DNA of 64,000 bases from Peptoniphilus_E sp964345555. GTDB taxonomy: Bacteria > Bacillota > Clostridia > Tissierellales > Peptoniphilaceae. The DNA lies in NCBI GenBank assembly GCA_964345555.1, contig CAYFRD010000003.1, positions 1 to 64,000 of the forward strand, in the 5' to 3' direction. Shown here one piece after another: positions 50,654 through 58,801 of the stretch. The position numbers and the translations under genes are program-made. The notes below the pieces were generated by a model that worked only from the letters and a program-made list of their open reading frames with translations, did no database searches and was not told the DNA's origin. Position 1 is the first letter of the stretch. Every line of letters starts with the position of its first letter.

Positions 50654-51361
50654 CTATCCAAAAAATTTAAAAATAAATACCGCAACACTTATGCCGAGTA
50701 TTGCACCTGTTATTGCTTCACTTACTTTATGGACTCCGGTTTCAACTCTGCTCTCCGCAACAAGAAAAGCAATTCCGAAAGAGGCGAAAGTTATAAGAGC
50801 TTTTTCACTCACTAACGAAATTATTGTAGCTGCACAAAATGCCAGAGAAGAGTGCCCGGATATAGCTCCTCCTTGAAAATAAGTTCCTCCGTTTTTTTGT
50901 GCTCTTAAATACTTCCCTCCCACCGTCAAAATTAAAACCAAAATTATAGCTATAAAACTCAAGTGCTCATTTGAATTTTTTATTTTATTGACGAGCAAAT
51001 CTCCTACATTGGACATCCTCTCGAAAAATAAAAGATAACCCACTACAACTGCATTTATAGAGGAAATTAGAACTGCTCCTGCAGAAACGTCCTTTATGTA
51101 TTTTGCAATGGGATTGTACTCTTGAACTATTAAGTCCACAGTTCTTTCCACCGCTGTATTGAACATTTCACTTGCCACTACAAAGGTTATGGCAAAAATC
51201 AAAAACAGAAATTCAACTCTGCTGAAATTCATAAATAAGCTTATCACTATGATAAGCACAGCTGCCAAATAATGAAATTTCATGTTTTTTTCCGTTCTCA
51301 ATGCGGAAATTATTCCCTGAACGGCAAAGTTAAAGGATGATATAAATCCGCCTTTCTTCAT
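50654..51361 (-). CDS. DgkA-type lipid kinase fused to a PAP2 phosphatase
   Basis: A 235-residue membrane protein with two opposing lipid domains. Residues 1-110 are DgkA-like (undecaprenol/diacylglycerol kinase): E-M-F-N-T-A-V-E-R-T-V-D near 65-76 and D-V-S-A-G-A-V-L. Residues 130-235 are PAP2-like: I-S-G-H-S-S-L-A-F and S-R-V-E-T-G-V-H-K-V-S-E, keeping both catalytic histidines while the usual final Asp is Glu and the R-P motif is weak. The kinase could salvage undecaprenol and the phosphatase could make it. The ATG at 51361 (AGGTG, six-base spacer) is preferred over a GTG at 51370. Confidence 0.88.
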   Translation of the reverse strand: MKKGGFISSFNFAVQGIISALRTEKNMKFHYLAAVLIIVISLFMNFSRVEFLFLIFAITFVVASEMFNTAVERTVDLIVQEYNPIAKYIKDVSAGAVLISSINAVVVGYLLFFERMSNVGDLLVNKIKNSNEHLSFIAIILVLILTVGGKYLRAQKNGGTYFQGGAISGHSSLAFCAATIISLVSEKALITFASFGIAFLVAESRVETGVHKVSEAITGAILGISVAVFIFKFFG

Positions 51362-51366
51362 TTCGA

Positions 51367-51813
51367 TCACCTGTGTATTTGAAGTTTATCCATGATTATA
51401 TTCTCTTTGCAGCGCATGATGTTTTTATCTTCCTCATTTTCATGGTCGTATCCCAACAAATGAAGAATCGAGTGAACTGTAAGATATGAGAATTCCCTTT
51501 CTACCGAATGTCCGTATTCCTCGGCTTGAAGCAAAACTCTATTGGTATTTATGACCACATCCCCCAGTATCCTTTCCTCAATTCTAAATTCGTCATCTAT
51601 GGGAAAAGATAACACATCTGTTACTTTATCCACATTTCTGAAATCTCTATTGAGCTCTTGTATCTCCTCATCTCCCACGAAAGATACACTAACCATAGTC
51701 TCCTCCGTTATATTTTCCTCTTTTAGAGTTTCTATTATGGATTTTTTTATTAAATCCGTTATAATTTCATCTATATATACGTCATCTTGTCTATTGTCGA
51801 AAAAAATATTCAT
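51367..51813 (-). CDS. ybeY: Endoribonuclease YbeY
   Basis: A 148-residue zinc RNase needed for 16S rRNA 3'-end maturation and ribosome quality control. The zinc motif H-S-I-L-H-L-L-G-Y-D-H lies near the C-terminus, and the R-x-x-D-K-x-T-D-V-L-S-F-P-I region is intact. The ATG at 51813 follows GGAAG; an earlier in-frame ATG at 51837 lies inside phoH. The order phoH-ybeY-dgkA-cdd-era matches Bacillus. Confidence 0.94.
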   Translation of the reverse strand: MNIFFDNRQDDVYIDEIITDLIKKSIIETLKEENITEETMVSVSFVGDEEIQELNRDFRNVDKVTDVLSFPIDDEFRIEERILGDVVINTNRVLLQAEEYGHSVEREFSYLTVHSILHLLGYDHENEEDKNIMRCKENIIMDKLQIHR

Positions 51814-51814
51814 T

Positions 51815-52786
51815 TTACTTCCTTTTGTTTTTTTCATATTGTTCGTAAGCTGATATTATTCTCTGAACCAAGGGATGCCTTACTATGTCGTGATTTCCCA
51901 AGTACACCATTCCTATTCCCTTTGTGTTTTTTAATATATTAAGCACAATTTTGAGCCCGGATGCCTTTGAAATGGGCAAATCTGTTTGAGTTATATCTCC
52001 GGTGATTATAGCCTTTGACCCATATCCCAATCTTGTCAAAAACATCTTCATCTGTTCATTAGTAGTATTTTGTGCCTCATCCAGTATTACGAAGGACGAA
52101 TCCAATGTCCTGCCTCTCATATATGCCAGAGGGGCTACTTCTATCTGATTTTTTTCAACATATTTATTGTAATTTTCATGACCAAGCATTTCAAAAAGTG
52201 CATCATACAATGGTCTTAGATAAGGATCGACTTTCATTTGCAAATCTCCCGGTAAAAACCCTAGGCTCTCTCCTGCCTCAACAGCCGGTCTTGTGAGCAC
52301 GATTCTGTTCACTTCTCCGTTTTTAAAAGCTCGTACAGCCATAGCCATAGCCAAGTAGGTTTTCCCCGTACCTGCCGGACCTATTCCAAAAACCACATCA
52401 TTGTCCTTTATGGTGTCTATATAGTTTTTCTGCCCGAGAGTCTTTGCCCTTATCGGTTTGCCCATAGAAGTATAAAGTATGGTTTCTTGCAATAATTCCA
52501 TCAGAGAATGAGCTGTTTTGTTTTTAATTAGCGTTGCCGAATATTTAACATCATTTAAATCCAAATACTTTTGAATTTTTAAAATTTTGATCAGATCATT
52601 AAAAAGCAGTCCAGCTATCTCTACATCATCTTCACCTTGTCCTCTTAAATTTAAAAACCCGTTTTCAAATTTAACTTTAATTCCAAAGGATTTTTCGATG
52701 TAATTTATATTTTCATCAAGTTTACCTGACAGTATACTTAAAACATTTGAATTAAGGCCTGATATATCTATAGATTTTTCGAACAT
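51815..52786 (-). CDS. phoH: PhoH-like ATPase
   Basis: A 323-residue protein with a small KH-like N-terminal region (1-100) and the PhoH P-loop ATPase (G-P-A-G-T-G-K-T-Y near 143; V-I-L-D-E-A-Q-N Walker B; I-T-G-D-I-T-Q). Probably an RNA-linked helicase-type ATPase acting with YbeY. The ATG at 52786 follows GGAGG; a TTG four codons earlier has no such site. It is the first gene of the long operon that ends with nif3. Confidence 0.93.
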   Translation of the reverse strand: MFEKSIDISGLNSNVLSILSGKLDENINYIEKSFGIKVKFENGFLNLRGQGEDDVEIAGLLFNDLIKILKIQKYLDLNDVKYSATLIKNKTAHSLMELLQETILYTSMGKPIRAKTLGQKNYIDTIKDNDVVFGIGPAGTGKTYLAMAMAVRAFKNGEVNRIVLTRPAVEAGESLGFLPGDLQMKVDPYLRPLYDALFEMLGHENYNKYVEKNQIEVAPLAYMRGRTLDSSFVILDEAQNTTNEQMKMFLTRLGYGSKAIITGDITQTDLPISKASGLKIVLNILKNTKGIGMVYLGNHDIVRHPLVQRIISAYEQYEKNKRK

Positions 52787-52808
52787 TATTACCTCCAATT
52801 ATTTATTA

Positions 52809-52838
52809 ATGATACCATATTTATCCCCTGTTTTTCAA
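52809..52838 (-). promoter_or_regulatory. Promoter of the phoH-ybeY-era-recO-glyQS-rpoD operon
   Basis: Minus-strand -35 TTGAAA (52833-52838), 18-base spacer and -10 TATCAT (52809-52814), placed between the upstream terminator and phoH. No intrinsic terminator is seen from here to rnpB. Confidence 0.6.
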
Positions 52839-52854
52839 TTATTCAAAAAGAAAA

Positions 52855-52871
52855 GGAAGCCTTACGCTTCC
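52855..52871 (-). terminator. Terminator of the floA-associated gene
   Basis: Stem GGAAGC/GCTTCC with a loop containing the TAA stop of the Lys-rich protein, then TTTTCTTTTT on the minus strand. Confidence 0.8.
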
Positions 52872-53368
52872 TCTCTAACTGAAATAGGTTTGTCAAGAAT
52901 CTCCTTCATTATAATCGCCCTTACCAAATCATCTCCACCGAAATAATCTTGATTGAAATTCACATCCAATTGTTCTTTTTCTTCATGAGTATTTACCGGG
53001 CTGTAGTCAAACCCGCTCCCCACATCATCCTTAAAGGTATTGGTGTCGATTTTAGGTGGCTCTTCGGTTTTAGAGCTTATAAATTCTTTTTCGACAGATT
53101 TACCTTTTGATTTCATGAGCTTTTTAACTTTTTCTTTATCTTCAGGCGACAATGCATTTATAATTTCATTTAAGGCACCCGTCAATCTTTGTTCTTCTTT
53201 TTTCTTTCTTTTTACATTTTCCTTTTCAGTTTTTTTATGATTTACTATTTTTTCTTTTTTTCTTGATCTGGAATCAGATATTTTTTTATTTTGCTCGGTT
53301 TTCTTCTTTTTTTTGCCTAATCTATCTAAAAATATAGAAAATAAAATGAATACAATGAGTTTTTCCAT
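52862..53368 (-). CDS. Lysine-rich protein with N-terminal membrane segment, unknown function
   Basis: A 168-residue protein not assigned to any family. Residues 1-16 are hydrophobic (L-I-V-F-I-L-F-S-I-F-L), probably one membrane span, followed directly by a very basic stretch (about 18-60) rich in K and R. A short helical part (62-90) has A-L-S-P-E-D-K-E-K-V-K-K-L. The acidic tail has D-D-L-V-R-A-I-I-M-K-E-I-L near the end. It lies nine bases after floA and ends the nfeD-floA transcript. Context suggests a membrane-microdomain partner, which is inference. Confidence 0.7.
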   Translation of the reverse strand: MEKLIVFILFSIFLDRLGKKKKKTEQNKKISDSRSRKKEKIVNHKKTEKENVKRKKKEEQRLTGALNEIINALSPEDKEKVKKLMKSKGKSVEKEFISSKTEEPPKIDTNTFKDDVGSGFDYSPVNTHEEKEQLDVNFNQDYFGGDDLVRAIIMKEILDKPISVREEA

Positions 53369-53377
53369 AGAACATCA

Positions 53378-54382
53378 CTATTTCTTATCTTTGCTATCAT
53401 TTTTGTTGTTGGTTATCTTTGAGATTGATTCCCTCATATCCGTATCAGAGCTGATATTTCTCATCTTATAGTAGTCGATTACGCCGAGATTGCCGTTTTT
53501 TAAGGCTTCTGCCATTGCAAGCGGAACTTCCGATTCAGCTTCAACTACCTTTGCTCTCATGGCTTCAACTTCCGCCTTCATTTCCTGTTCTCTTGCCAGC
53601 GCCATGGCTCTTCTTTCTGATGCCTTAGCTTCCGCTATTCTCTTGTCAGCTTCCGCTTGATCAGTCTGCAATCTTGCGCCTATATTTCTGGCAACATCGA
53701 CATCTGCAATATCTATTGATAGTATTTCAAAGGCTGTTCCTGAATCAAGTCCCTTTTCCAGAACTACTCTGGATATGGAATCAGGATTTTCAAGCACCGC
53801 TTTGTAAGTATTAGATGAACCCACTGTCGTTACTATACCTTCTCCAACTCTGGCGATTATGGTTTCTTCTCCGGCTCCCCCTACGAGTCTGTCTATGTTT
53901 GCTCTTACTGTAACCTTTGCCTTTACGACTACTTCTATACCATCTTGCGCTACTGCGGAAATATTTGGAGTTTCAATTACCTTTGGATTTACAGATACTT
54001 GTACCGCTTCCAATACATCACGTCCAGCAAGGTCAATTGCAGCTCCTCTTTCAAATTGTAAAGGAATATTGGCTCTTTCCGCCGCTATTAAAGCATCGAC
54101 GAGAGTGTTTACATTTCCCCCTGCGAGATAATGGGCTTCCAAACTTGATACGTCTAAATCAAGTCCCGCCTTAGTGGCCTTTATCATCGGGTTCACAATT
54201 CTGCCCGGTCTTACCCTTCTGAGTTTCATACCTATTAATTCTGAAATTTTTATCTTTACCCCTGAGAAAAAGGCTGTGACCCATAATCCCACAGGTACAA
54301 AGGAAAAAAATAAAATTATCAGGACTATTATTAGTATAATAGAGCCTCCTCCAATAATATTACTTAGCATATAATCAAACAT
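53378..54382 (-). CDS. floA: Flotillin-like membrane scaffold FloA
   Basis: A 334-residue flotillin-like (YqfA) protein. A hydrophobic segment at about 12-38 precedes the SPFH-type region (L-R-R-V-R-P-G-R-I-V, A-V-Q-V-S-V-N-P-K-V-I-E-T-P) and a coiled-coil C-terminal third rich in A, E and K (A-E-A-K-A-S-E-R-R-A). FloA organises functional membrane microdomains. It overlaps nfeD by eight bases, the standard nfeD-floA pairing. Confidence 0.94.
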   Translation of the reverse strand: MFDYMLSNIIGGGSIILIIVLIILFFSFVPVGLWVTAFFSGVKIKISELIGMKLRRVRPGRIVNPMIKATKAGLDLDVSSLEAHYLAGGNVNTLVDALIAAERANIPLQFERGAAIDLAGRDVLEAVQVSVNPKVIETPNISAVAQDGIEVVVKAKVTVRANIDRLVGGAGEETIIARVGEGIVTTVGSSNTYKAVLENPDSISRVVLEKGLDSGTAFEILSIDIADVDVARNIGARLQTDQAEADKRIAEAKASERRAMALAREQEMKAEVEAMRAKVVEAESEVPLAMAEALKNGNLGVIDYYKMRNISSDTDMRESISKITNNKNDSKDKK

Positions 54383-55658
54383 CCGATGTCCTCCTTACAT
54401 AAATTTTTTGTGAAACTATCTCACAAACTTCCACTTCAACATCTTTTTCTATAAATCCTCCATATGCGATGGCTTCATACTTTTCGCCATCAACTTTAAT
54501 ATACCCTATCGGTCTTAAAGTTGACACAGTAATTCCTATATCTTTTAATTTTAGATCAGGTTTTTCATTGCTGTAGTATCCCGCTTCTGTCGTCGAGGAC
54601 TTTGTAAGGGTAAATCTTTTGAACAAATTAGATTTCAACCCTTTCTTTATTAAGAATATTCCGAAAATAATAGTTATTATAAGCGATATTGAAAGTGATG
54701 TTATTGCCGTTTCTATGGATCCAAGAGCAAGCACAATCCCCATTACCACTGCGATTATCCCGGATATGCCCGCTATCCCGAATCCAGGAATCAGTATTTC
54801 AATGAATATAAGTCCTATCCCAAGTAAAAACACGAACACCGAATACCAATTGGAATGGCCTGATATGATGTTTCCTATGAAGAATAAAGAGAAAGATATT
54901 ATTGAAATTACTCCTCCAACTCCAAAACCAGGCGAGAAAATCTCAAATAAAAATCCCATCATTCCCAGCATTAAGAGAACAGTTGATATACTTGACAAAG
55001 AAATTAAGCTGACAAATTTTTGAGATATGTTCATTTCCGCAATCTCAACATTATCATTTGAGATTCCAAGTTTTTCCCATAATTCATCTATATTTTTAAC
55101 AACCCCATCTGCAACACCGTATTCTGTTGCCTCACCGGCTGTTAAATTGACAAGTTTTCCCTTAGGTGACAGCGAGTCTATAATGACATCACTGTCTGCC
55201 ATGGCTTCAATAACTTCAGAATTTCTTCCTCTGTATTGAGATGTATCTCTGAGCAGCGACCTCCAAAAGGATATGTTCTTTTCCGTCTTGGGAATAGTTT
55301 CTGCCGATCCGATAGTAGATGTGACATTCATATAGAGTTCTTCGCAAGCTATGGACAACAGCACTCCTGCAGATTCAGCCTTGTTATTTACATAGGATAC
55401 GGTTTTCAAATCTGTCCTGATTATCATGTTTTTTATCTGCTCTGCCGAAAAGACCGAACCTCCGTAGGTGTCAATTTCAAACACAAGCACATCTGCTCCT
55501 TCAGCTTCCGCCTTATTGATGCTTTCCTTTATAAAGCTCACTGTGGAATTATTGATTTCGGAATTTATAGGGATTACATATGCCTTTTCCGATTGTGCAA
55601 ACACTTTTGTACTCAACAAAACAATCATCAACATCAGAGCAATATAAATCTTTTTCAT
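54375..55658 (-). CDS. nfeD: NfeD membrane-bound serine protease-like protein
   Basis: A 427-residue long-form NfeD. A signal peptide (1-21) precedes a ClpP/S49-like protease domain (25-190) with D-T-Y-G-G and the nucleophile region N-K-A-E-S-A-G near 93-99. About five membrane spans follow (215-350), then a C-terminal NfeD OB-fold domain (355-427; G-I-T-V-S-T-L-R-P-I-G-Y-I-K-V). Long NfeD proteins pair with flotillins and probably process them. GGAGGAAAT precedes the ATG. Confidence 0.92.
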   Translation of the reverse strand: MKKIYIALMLMIVLLSTKVFAQSEKAYVIPINSEINNSTVSFIKESINKAEAEGADVLVFEIDTYGGSVFSAEQIKNMIIRTDLKTVSYVNNKAESAGVLLSIACEELYMNVTSTIGSAETIPKTEKNISFWRSLLRDTSQYRGRNSEVIEAMADSDVIIDSLSPKGKLVNLTAGEATEYGVADGVVKNIDELWEKLGISNDNVEIAEMNISQKFVSLISLSSISTVLLMLGMMGFLFEIFSPGFGVGGVISIISFSLFFIGNIISGHSNWYSVFVFLLGIGLIFIEILIPGFGIAGISGIIAVVMGIVLALGSIETAITSLSISLIITIIFGIFLIKKGLKSNLFKRFTLTKSSTTEAGYYSNEKPDLKLKDIGITVSTLRPIGYIKVDGEKYEAIAYGGFIEKDVEVEVCEIVSQKIYVRRTSDV

Positions 55659-55677
55659 ATTTCCTCCCCGAAAAATA

Positions 55678-55701
55678 AAACCCGGATTATTTACCGGGTT
55701 T
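55678..55701 (-). terminator. Terminator/attenuator after yqeY
   Basis: Stem AAACCCGG/CCGGGTTT with an 8-base loop, then TATTTTT on the minus strand. The yqeY stop lies in its loop. nfeD starts 20 bases later with no separate promoter seen, so partial read-through may feed nfeD-floA. Confidence 0.8.
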
Positions 55702-56142
55702 ACTTAACAAATTTTGAGCAACTTTGCTGACCATCTTTCCATCTGCTCTTCCCTTGATCTTGGGCATTACATGCTTCATTAACAGACCCATGTCCCTTGG
55801 AGAATTAATATTGTTTTCATCTATGACACCTTGTACAATGTCGATTAATTCTTCCTCTGTAAGTTGTGCAGGTAAGTATTCAAGCAGTATTTTTATTTCT
55901 TCATTAGTTTGATCAATTAAATCGTCTCTGTTGCCTTTTTTGAATTCTTCGATTGAAGATCTCTTTTCTTTAAGCTGTTTAGCGAGAATATCAAGAACAT
56001 CCTGGTCGGTTAATTCAATTCTCTCATCAACTTCTCTTTGCTTAATAGCAGCACGTACCATAGTAATGGTATCTTTTTTCATTTTGTCCTTATTTCTCAT
56101 GGCGGATTTCAAATCTTCCATAAGTTTATCCTTTAAAGACAT
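55687..56142 (-). CDS. yqeY: GatB/YqeY domain protein
   Basis: A 151-residue protein made only of the YqeY domain found at the end of GatB (tail domain that contacts tRNA). It has the N-terminal L-M-E-D-L-K-S-A-M-R-N-K-D, I-L-L-E-Y-L-P-A-Q-L near 85-95 and G-R-A-D-G-K-M-V-S near the end. Its role is unsettled, possibly tRNA-linked amidation. The pairing rpsU-yqeY is conserved in Firmicutes; 16 bases separate them. Confidence 0.93.
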   Translation of the reverse strand: MSLKDKLMEDLKSAMRNKDKMKKDTITMVRAAIKQREVDERIELTDQDVLDILAKQLKEKRSSIEEFKKGNRDDLIDQTNEEIKILLEYLPAQLTEEELIDIVQGVIDENNINSPRDMGLLMKHVMPKIKGRADGKMVSKVAQNLLSKPGK

Positions 56143-56158
56143 ATCAACACCTTCTTTA

Positions 56159-56341
56159 TTAATATCTGGAATGTTTCTTTCTACGTGCTTCTTCAGATTT
56201 TTTCTTTCTTCTTACACTTGGTTTTTCGTAATGTTCTCTTTTTCTGTACTCTTTTAAAACTCCACTAGTAGCACATTGTCTCTTAAATCTTTTAAGAGCA
56301 TTGTCAAGAGATTCATTTTCTCCAACTCTGATTTCTGACAT
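56159..56341 (-). CDS. rpsU: 30S ribosomal protein S21
   Basis: A 60-residue, highly basic ribosomal protein (S-E-I-R-V-G-E-N-E-S-L-D-N-A-L-K-R-F-K-R; C-terminal R-R-K-K-S-E-E-A-R-R-K-K). It binds the 3' end of 16S rRNA in the initiating 30S subunit. A strong GAGGGG site precedes the ATG and a consensus promoter lies just upstream. Confidence 0.96.
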   Translation of the reverse strand: MSEIRVGENESLDNALKRFKRQCATSGVLKEYRKREHYEKPSVRRKKKSEEARRKKHSRY

Positions 56342-56394
56342 TGCTTCCCCTCCTCTCGTAGAAAAGAGTAGTCCTATAGGACCATTTCTTAATA

Positions 56395-56423
56395 ATTATA
56401 TCCTATTCCATTATCATTTTCAA
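56395..56423 (-). promoter_or_regulatory. rpsU-yqeY promoter
   Basis: Minus-strand -35 TTGAAA (56418-56423), 17-base spacer and -10 TATAAT (56395-56400). A 12-base palindrome GTCCTATAGGAC (56371-56382) lies in the 5' leader and could be an S21 or other leader element. Confidence 0.7.
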
Positions 56424-56434
56424 TTATTTATTTA

Positions 56435-56773
56435 TCAACCCGGTGGCCATTGCATACTTCTGCCGCCTAAAAGATGAAAATGCAGATGAGCTACACTTTG
56501 TCCACCGTCTTCTTTAGTATTTGCCACAACTCTGTATCCCTTTTCAAGGTTGAATTCCTTTGCTAAATCTTTCACCTTTAAAAGAATGTGAGATAAAAGT
56601 TCTCTGTGTTCCTCTTCCACTTCATCTAAAGAGCTTATGTGAAGCTTAGGTATTATCAGCAAATGAACTGGAGCTTGAGGATCGATATCTTTAAATACAT
56701 ATATCAAGTCATCTTCATAAACTTTGTTCGACGGTATTTCTCCTAAAATTATGCTGCAAAATAAACAGTCCAT
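56435..56773 (-). CDS. HIT-family nucleotide hydrolase (HinT type)
   Basis: A 112-residue histidine-triad protein from the ATG at 56773, which has GGAGGG nearby; any longer frame lies inside mtaB. Cys3 and Cys6 (C-L-F-C) may form half a zinc site. The triad H96-x-H98-x-H100 is H-L-H-F-H-L-L-G-G. It should hydrolyse AMP-lysine or adenosine phosphoramidates. The end W-P-P-G is typical of the HinT branch. It starts 11 bases after mtaB. Confidence 0.93.
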   Translation of the reverse strand: MDCLFCSIILGEIPSNKVYEDDLIYVFKDIDPQAPVHLLIIPKLHISSLDEVEEEHRELLSHILLKVKDLAKEFNLEKGYRVVANTKEDGGQSVAHLHFHLLGGRSMQWPPG

Positions 56774-56784
56774 ACTTTCCCTCC

Positions 56785-58089
56785 TTACAAAATTTTTGCT
56801 GCCAAGGTTTCTCCCTTGGTCTCCAATAGTTTTACATCTACTATTTTGTTGTGTATGTTCTCCTGCGAATCTACACTGCACCTTATATAATTCGTAGTAT
56901 ATCCTAAAAACTTGCCTGGTTCAATTTCTTCTTCAATTAAAAGAGCTTTTTTCAATCCGAGATTGTTTTTTGCAAATTCTTCCATCAATTTTTCATTTAT
57001 GTCAAAAAGAGCATCGGATCTTTGTATTTTTATATTTCCATCCACCTGATCGGGCATTTTAGCAGCAACAGTACCTTCTCTTATGGAGTATTTAAAAATA
57101 TGAATCCTTGAAAATCCGACTTTTTCTATAAAATCACAACTCTCCATGAAATCTTCTTCGGTTTCTCCGGGAAATCCTACTATTACATCTGTGGTGATAC
57201 CGGCATTGGGCATATACTTCCTTATGAGCTGCGTTTTTTCATAGAACTCACCAGCGGTATATTTTCTGTTCATAGCTTTTAAGGTTTTGTCACAGCCACT
57301 TTGCAGGGACAGATGAAAATGATCACAGAGCTTATTTGTCTTAAGCGCTCTTTGCATAAAATCCTCAGAGATAATTCCCTGCTCAACGGAAGAAAGTCTT
57401 ATCCTGTCAACCCCCTCTATCTGCGCTATTTTTTCAATTAAATCTATAAGTCTTATATCGCCTAAATCATATCCGTAGGATCCTACGTGAATACCCGTCA
57501 GGATGATCTCTCTGTATCCTGCCGTCGCAAGTTCTATTGCTTCCTTTACAGCATCGTCAATATGTCTTGAACGTATAGAGCCTCTTGCATAGGGAATTAT
57601 GCAATAACTGCAAAATCTGTTGCATCCATCTTGCACTTTCATATAGGCTCTTGTCTTTCCCTCTGCAGTTTTTGTTGTTATGTGTTGGAAGCAGTGATCT
57701 CCTTTTAGAGATCTGACTATGTTCAGTTGTTTCTTTTCCTTTTCAAATTCTTCGCAAAGGTCCACTATTTTGTTTCTTTCCGTCGTTCCCAAAATTATAT
57801 CCACGCCTTCAATCTTTGAGACGTCTTCGGAAGAAACTTGTGAATAACATCCCATAACCGCTACTATTGCATCAGGGTTGTTTTTCTTCACTCTCCTTAT
57901 GGTCTGTCTCGATTTTCTGTCGGATATGTTTGTGACAGTGCATGTATTTATCACATATATATCAGCGTCTTCGCTTTCGTGTCCGGTGTGTTCATATCCT
58001 CTTGCAGTAAAAAGCTCCGATACGGCTTCTGATTCATATTGATTAACCTTGCAACCAAGGGTCATAATTGAATATGTCTTACTGATAAT
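56785..58089 (-). CDS. mtaB: tRNA-t6A37 methylthiotransferase MtaB, with probable ATT start
   Basis: A radical-SAM enzyme that adds a methylthio group to t6A37 of tRNA. It has the N-terminal UPF0004 domain (T-L-G-C-K-V-N-Q-Y-E-S-E-A; M-G-C-Y-S-Q), the radical-SAM cluster C-N-R-F-C-S-Y-C, and a C-terminal TRAM domain. The first ATG (58065) would begin right at T-L-G-C and lose the first beta strand, and it has no ribosome site. Eight codons upstream an ATT (58087-58089) stands five bases after GGAG and gives the normal N-terminus. It begins one base after the rsmE stop. Confidence 0.9.
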   Translation of the reverse strand: MISKTYSIMTLGCKVNQYESEAVSELFTARGYEHTGHESEDADIYVINTCTVTNISDRKSRQTIRRVKKNNPDAIVAVMGCYSQVSSEDVSKIEGVDIILGTTERNKIVDLCEEFEKEKKQLNIVRSLKGDHCFQHITTKTAEGKTRAYMKVQDGCNRFCSYCIIPYARGSIRSRHIDDAVKEAIELATAGYREIILTGIHVGSYGYDLGDIRLIDLIEKIAQIEGVDRIRLSSVEQGIISEDFMQRALKTNKLCDHFHLSLQSGCDKTLKAMNRKYTAGEFYEKTQLIRKYMPNAGITTDVIVGFPGETEEDFMESCDFIEKVGFSRIHIFKYSIREGTVAAKMPDQVDGNIKIQRSDALFDINEKLMEEFAKNNLGLKKALLIEEEIEPGKFLGYTTNYIRCSVDSQENIHNKIVDVKLLETKGETLAAKIL

Positions 58090-58090
58090 A

Positions 58091-58801
58091 TCAACTCCTT
58101 TCCAATGACTGTATTATATAAAAGCTGGCACATATAGCTGCCGTTTGTGCTCTTAAAATCCTGTTCCCAAGAGAAATGACATCAGCCCCCGCATTTTTTA
58201 AGAACTCAATTTCCGCATCTTCAAACCCTCCCTCAGGACCTATTATGAGCAGTATATTTCTTTCCTTTGTTTCCTCTTCAAATCTTAGTATCTTTTCACT
58301 TTCATAAGCTACTATTATTTTTTTGCCTTCACTTATTTTTACTATGTTCTTTAAATCCATAGGAGCGTGAACTACGGGTATCACATCTCTTTTTGATTGT
58401 TTTGCTGCCGATTCCACAATCTTTTCCCAGCGGAGCAACTTTTTATCTTCTTTTCCTGCGATATTCGAAACCACTCTTTTAGTGTAAAGTGGATAAAATT
58501 CTTTTACACCAATTTCAGTGGCATATTTTAAAATTTCTTCGGTGCTGTTATTTTTCAAAATTCCGAATGCCAAGGACAGATTCACTTCGCTTTCATTTTT
58601 TTCTGTAATTTCATCCAGCTTTTTCAGAAAAACTCTGTTATCTTCTATATTGTCTAAAGACGCGATGAATTTCCCATTGGCTGCGACTATTTCCACTTTC
58701 TCTCGCTCGTCAATTCTCAGGACATTAAGAAAATGATGTGAATCTTCTTTGCTCAATTCTAAGCGATCTTTAAAATTTTTCTCTGTAAAAAATCTAAACA
58801 T
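58091..58801 (-). CDS. rsmE: 16S rRNA (uracil-1498-N3)-methyltransferase RsmE
   Basis: A 236-residue SPOUT methyltransferase that modifies U1498 of 16S rRNA. The N-terminal PUA-like domain (1-70) has H-H-F-L-N-V-L-R. The knotted SAM site has I-G-P-E-G-G-F near 190 and L-G-N-R-I-L-R-A-Q-T-A near 215. It overlaps the end of prmA by eight bases, as in many Firmicutes. Confidence 0.94.
   Translation of the reverse strand: MFRFFTEKNFKDRLELSKEDSHHFLNVLRIDEREKVEIVAANGKFIASLDNIEDNRVFLKKLDEITEKNESEVNLSLAFGILKNNSTEEILKYATEIGVKEFYPLYTKRVVSNIAGKEDKKLLRWEKIVESAAKQSKRDVIPVVHAPMDLKNIVKISEGKKIIVAYESEKILRFEEETKERNILLIIGPEGGFEDAEIEFLKNAGADVISLGNRILRAQTAAICASFYIIQSLERS

Noticed and set aside
56435..56881. A longer HIT protein starting inside mtaB
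   Set aside because: The extra 36 residues are the mtaB coding region in another frame; the ATG at 56773 has a strong ribosome site and the normal family N-terminus.
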